Assembly: GCA_013365325.1 (NCBI GenBank)
Contig: JABVXV010000074.1
Location: 163,042 to 227,041 of the forward strand
Length of the DNA stretch: 64,000 nucleotides
From: Dipetalonema caudispina
Lineage: Eukaryota > Nematoda > Chromadorea > Rhabditida > Onchocercidae
Direction: 5' to 3'
In this document: piece after piece, positions 63,882 through 64,000 of the stretch
How positions within the stretch are numbered: position 1 is the first letter of the stretch
How the letters are laid out: each line of letters opens with the position of its first letter
The notes under the pieces: generated by a model
What the model saw: the letters and a program-made list of their open reading frames with translations, nothing else
What the model was told of the DNA's origin: nothing
Databases searched by the model: none
Position numbers and translations under genes: made by a program

Positions 63882-64000
<119 letters not shown>

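Overview
The window is AT-rich nuclear DNA of an animal, most likely a nematode and probably a filarial-type parasite. The grounds are many short exons with GT..AG introns of roughly 100-2000 bp, T-rich acceptors just upstream of several ATGs (as expected for spliced-leader trans-splicing), abundant poly-A/poly-T tracts, nematode-style gene families, and an assembly gap of Ns inside a tandem repeat. Species assignment is inference. Ten protein-coding genes were assembled by hand from splice signals; every model below keeps one open frame across all its exons.

Layout. 1.9-5.6 kb (-): Holliday-junction resolvase gen-1, ten exons. 9.2-10.1 kb (+): small secreted protein with eight cysteines. 11.9-16.0 kb (-): compact Friend-of-GATA-like zinc-finger co-regulator. 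16.0-21.2 kb: repeat-rich spacer with two tandem arrays and the N gap. 21.2-24.3 kb (+): SRA1/Sec31-C-terminal-like protein. 25.2-26.1 kb (+): probable mitochondrial ribosomal protein mL63. 26.1-32.1 kb: gene-poor spacer. 32.1-37.3 kb (+): SOX-like HMG-box factor. 40.6-51.4 kb (+): three consecutive same-strand genes, a small BAR-like protein, a BAR protein with a lysine-rich tail, and an EHD-type ATPase in which a lysine-rich tail replaces the EH domain. 51.9-56.3 kb (-): peptide-type G-protein-coupled receptor convergent with the EHD gene. 56.3-64.0 kb: AT-rich spacer ending in a long (ATT)n tract.

Functional reading. The 40.6-51.4 kb trio is the most striking. BAR proteins (amphiphysin/BIN class) and EHD ATPases are known partners in endosomal membrane tubulation, and in C. 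elegans AMPH-1 is linked to the EHD protein RME-1 through EH-domain/NPF binding. Here divergent relatives of both are neighbours, the EH domain is missing, and the last two genes carry similar lysine-rich tails. This looks like a lineage-specific membrane-remodelling gene cluster, perhaps co-transcribed. The second notable gene is the FOG-like factor, which keeps an N-terminal NuRD-type RRKQ motif, a CtBP motif (PLDLT) and a CCHC finger in only about 412 residues. Apart from these genes the window is ordinary low-complexity spacer.
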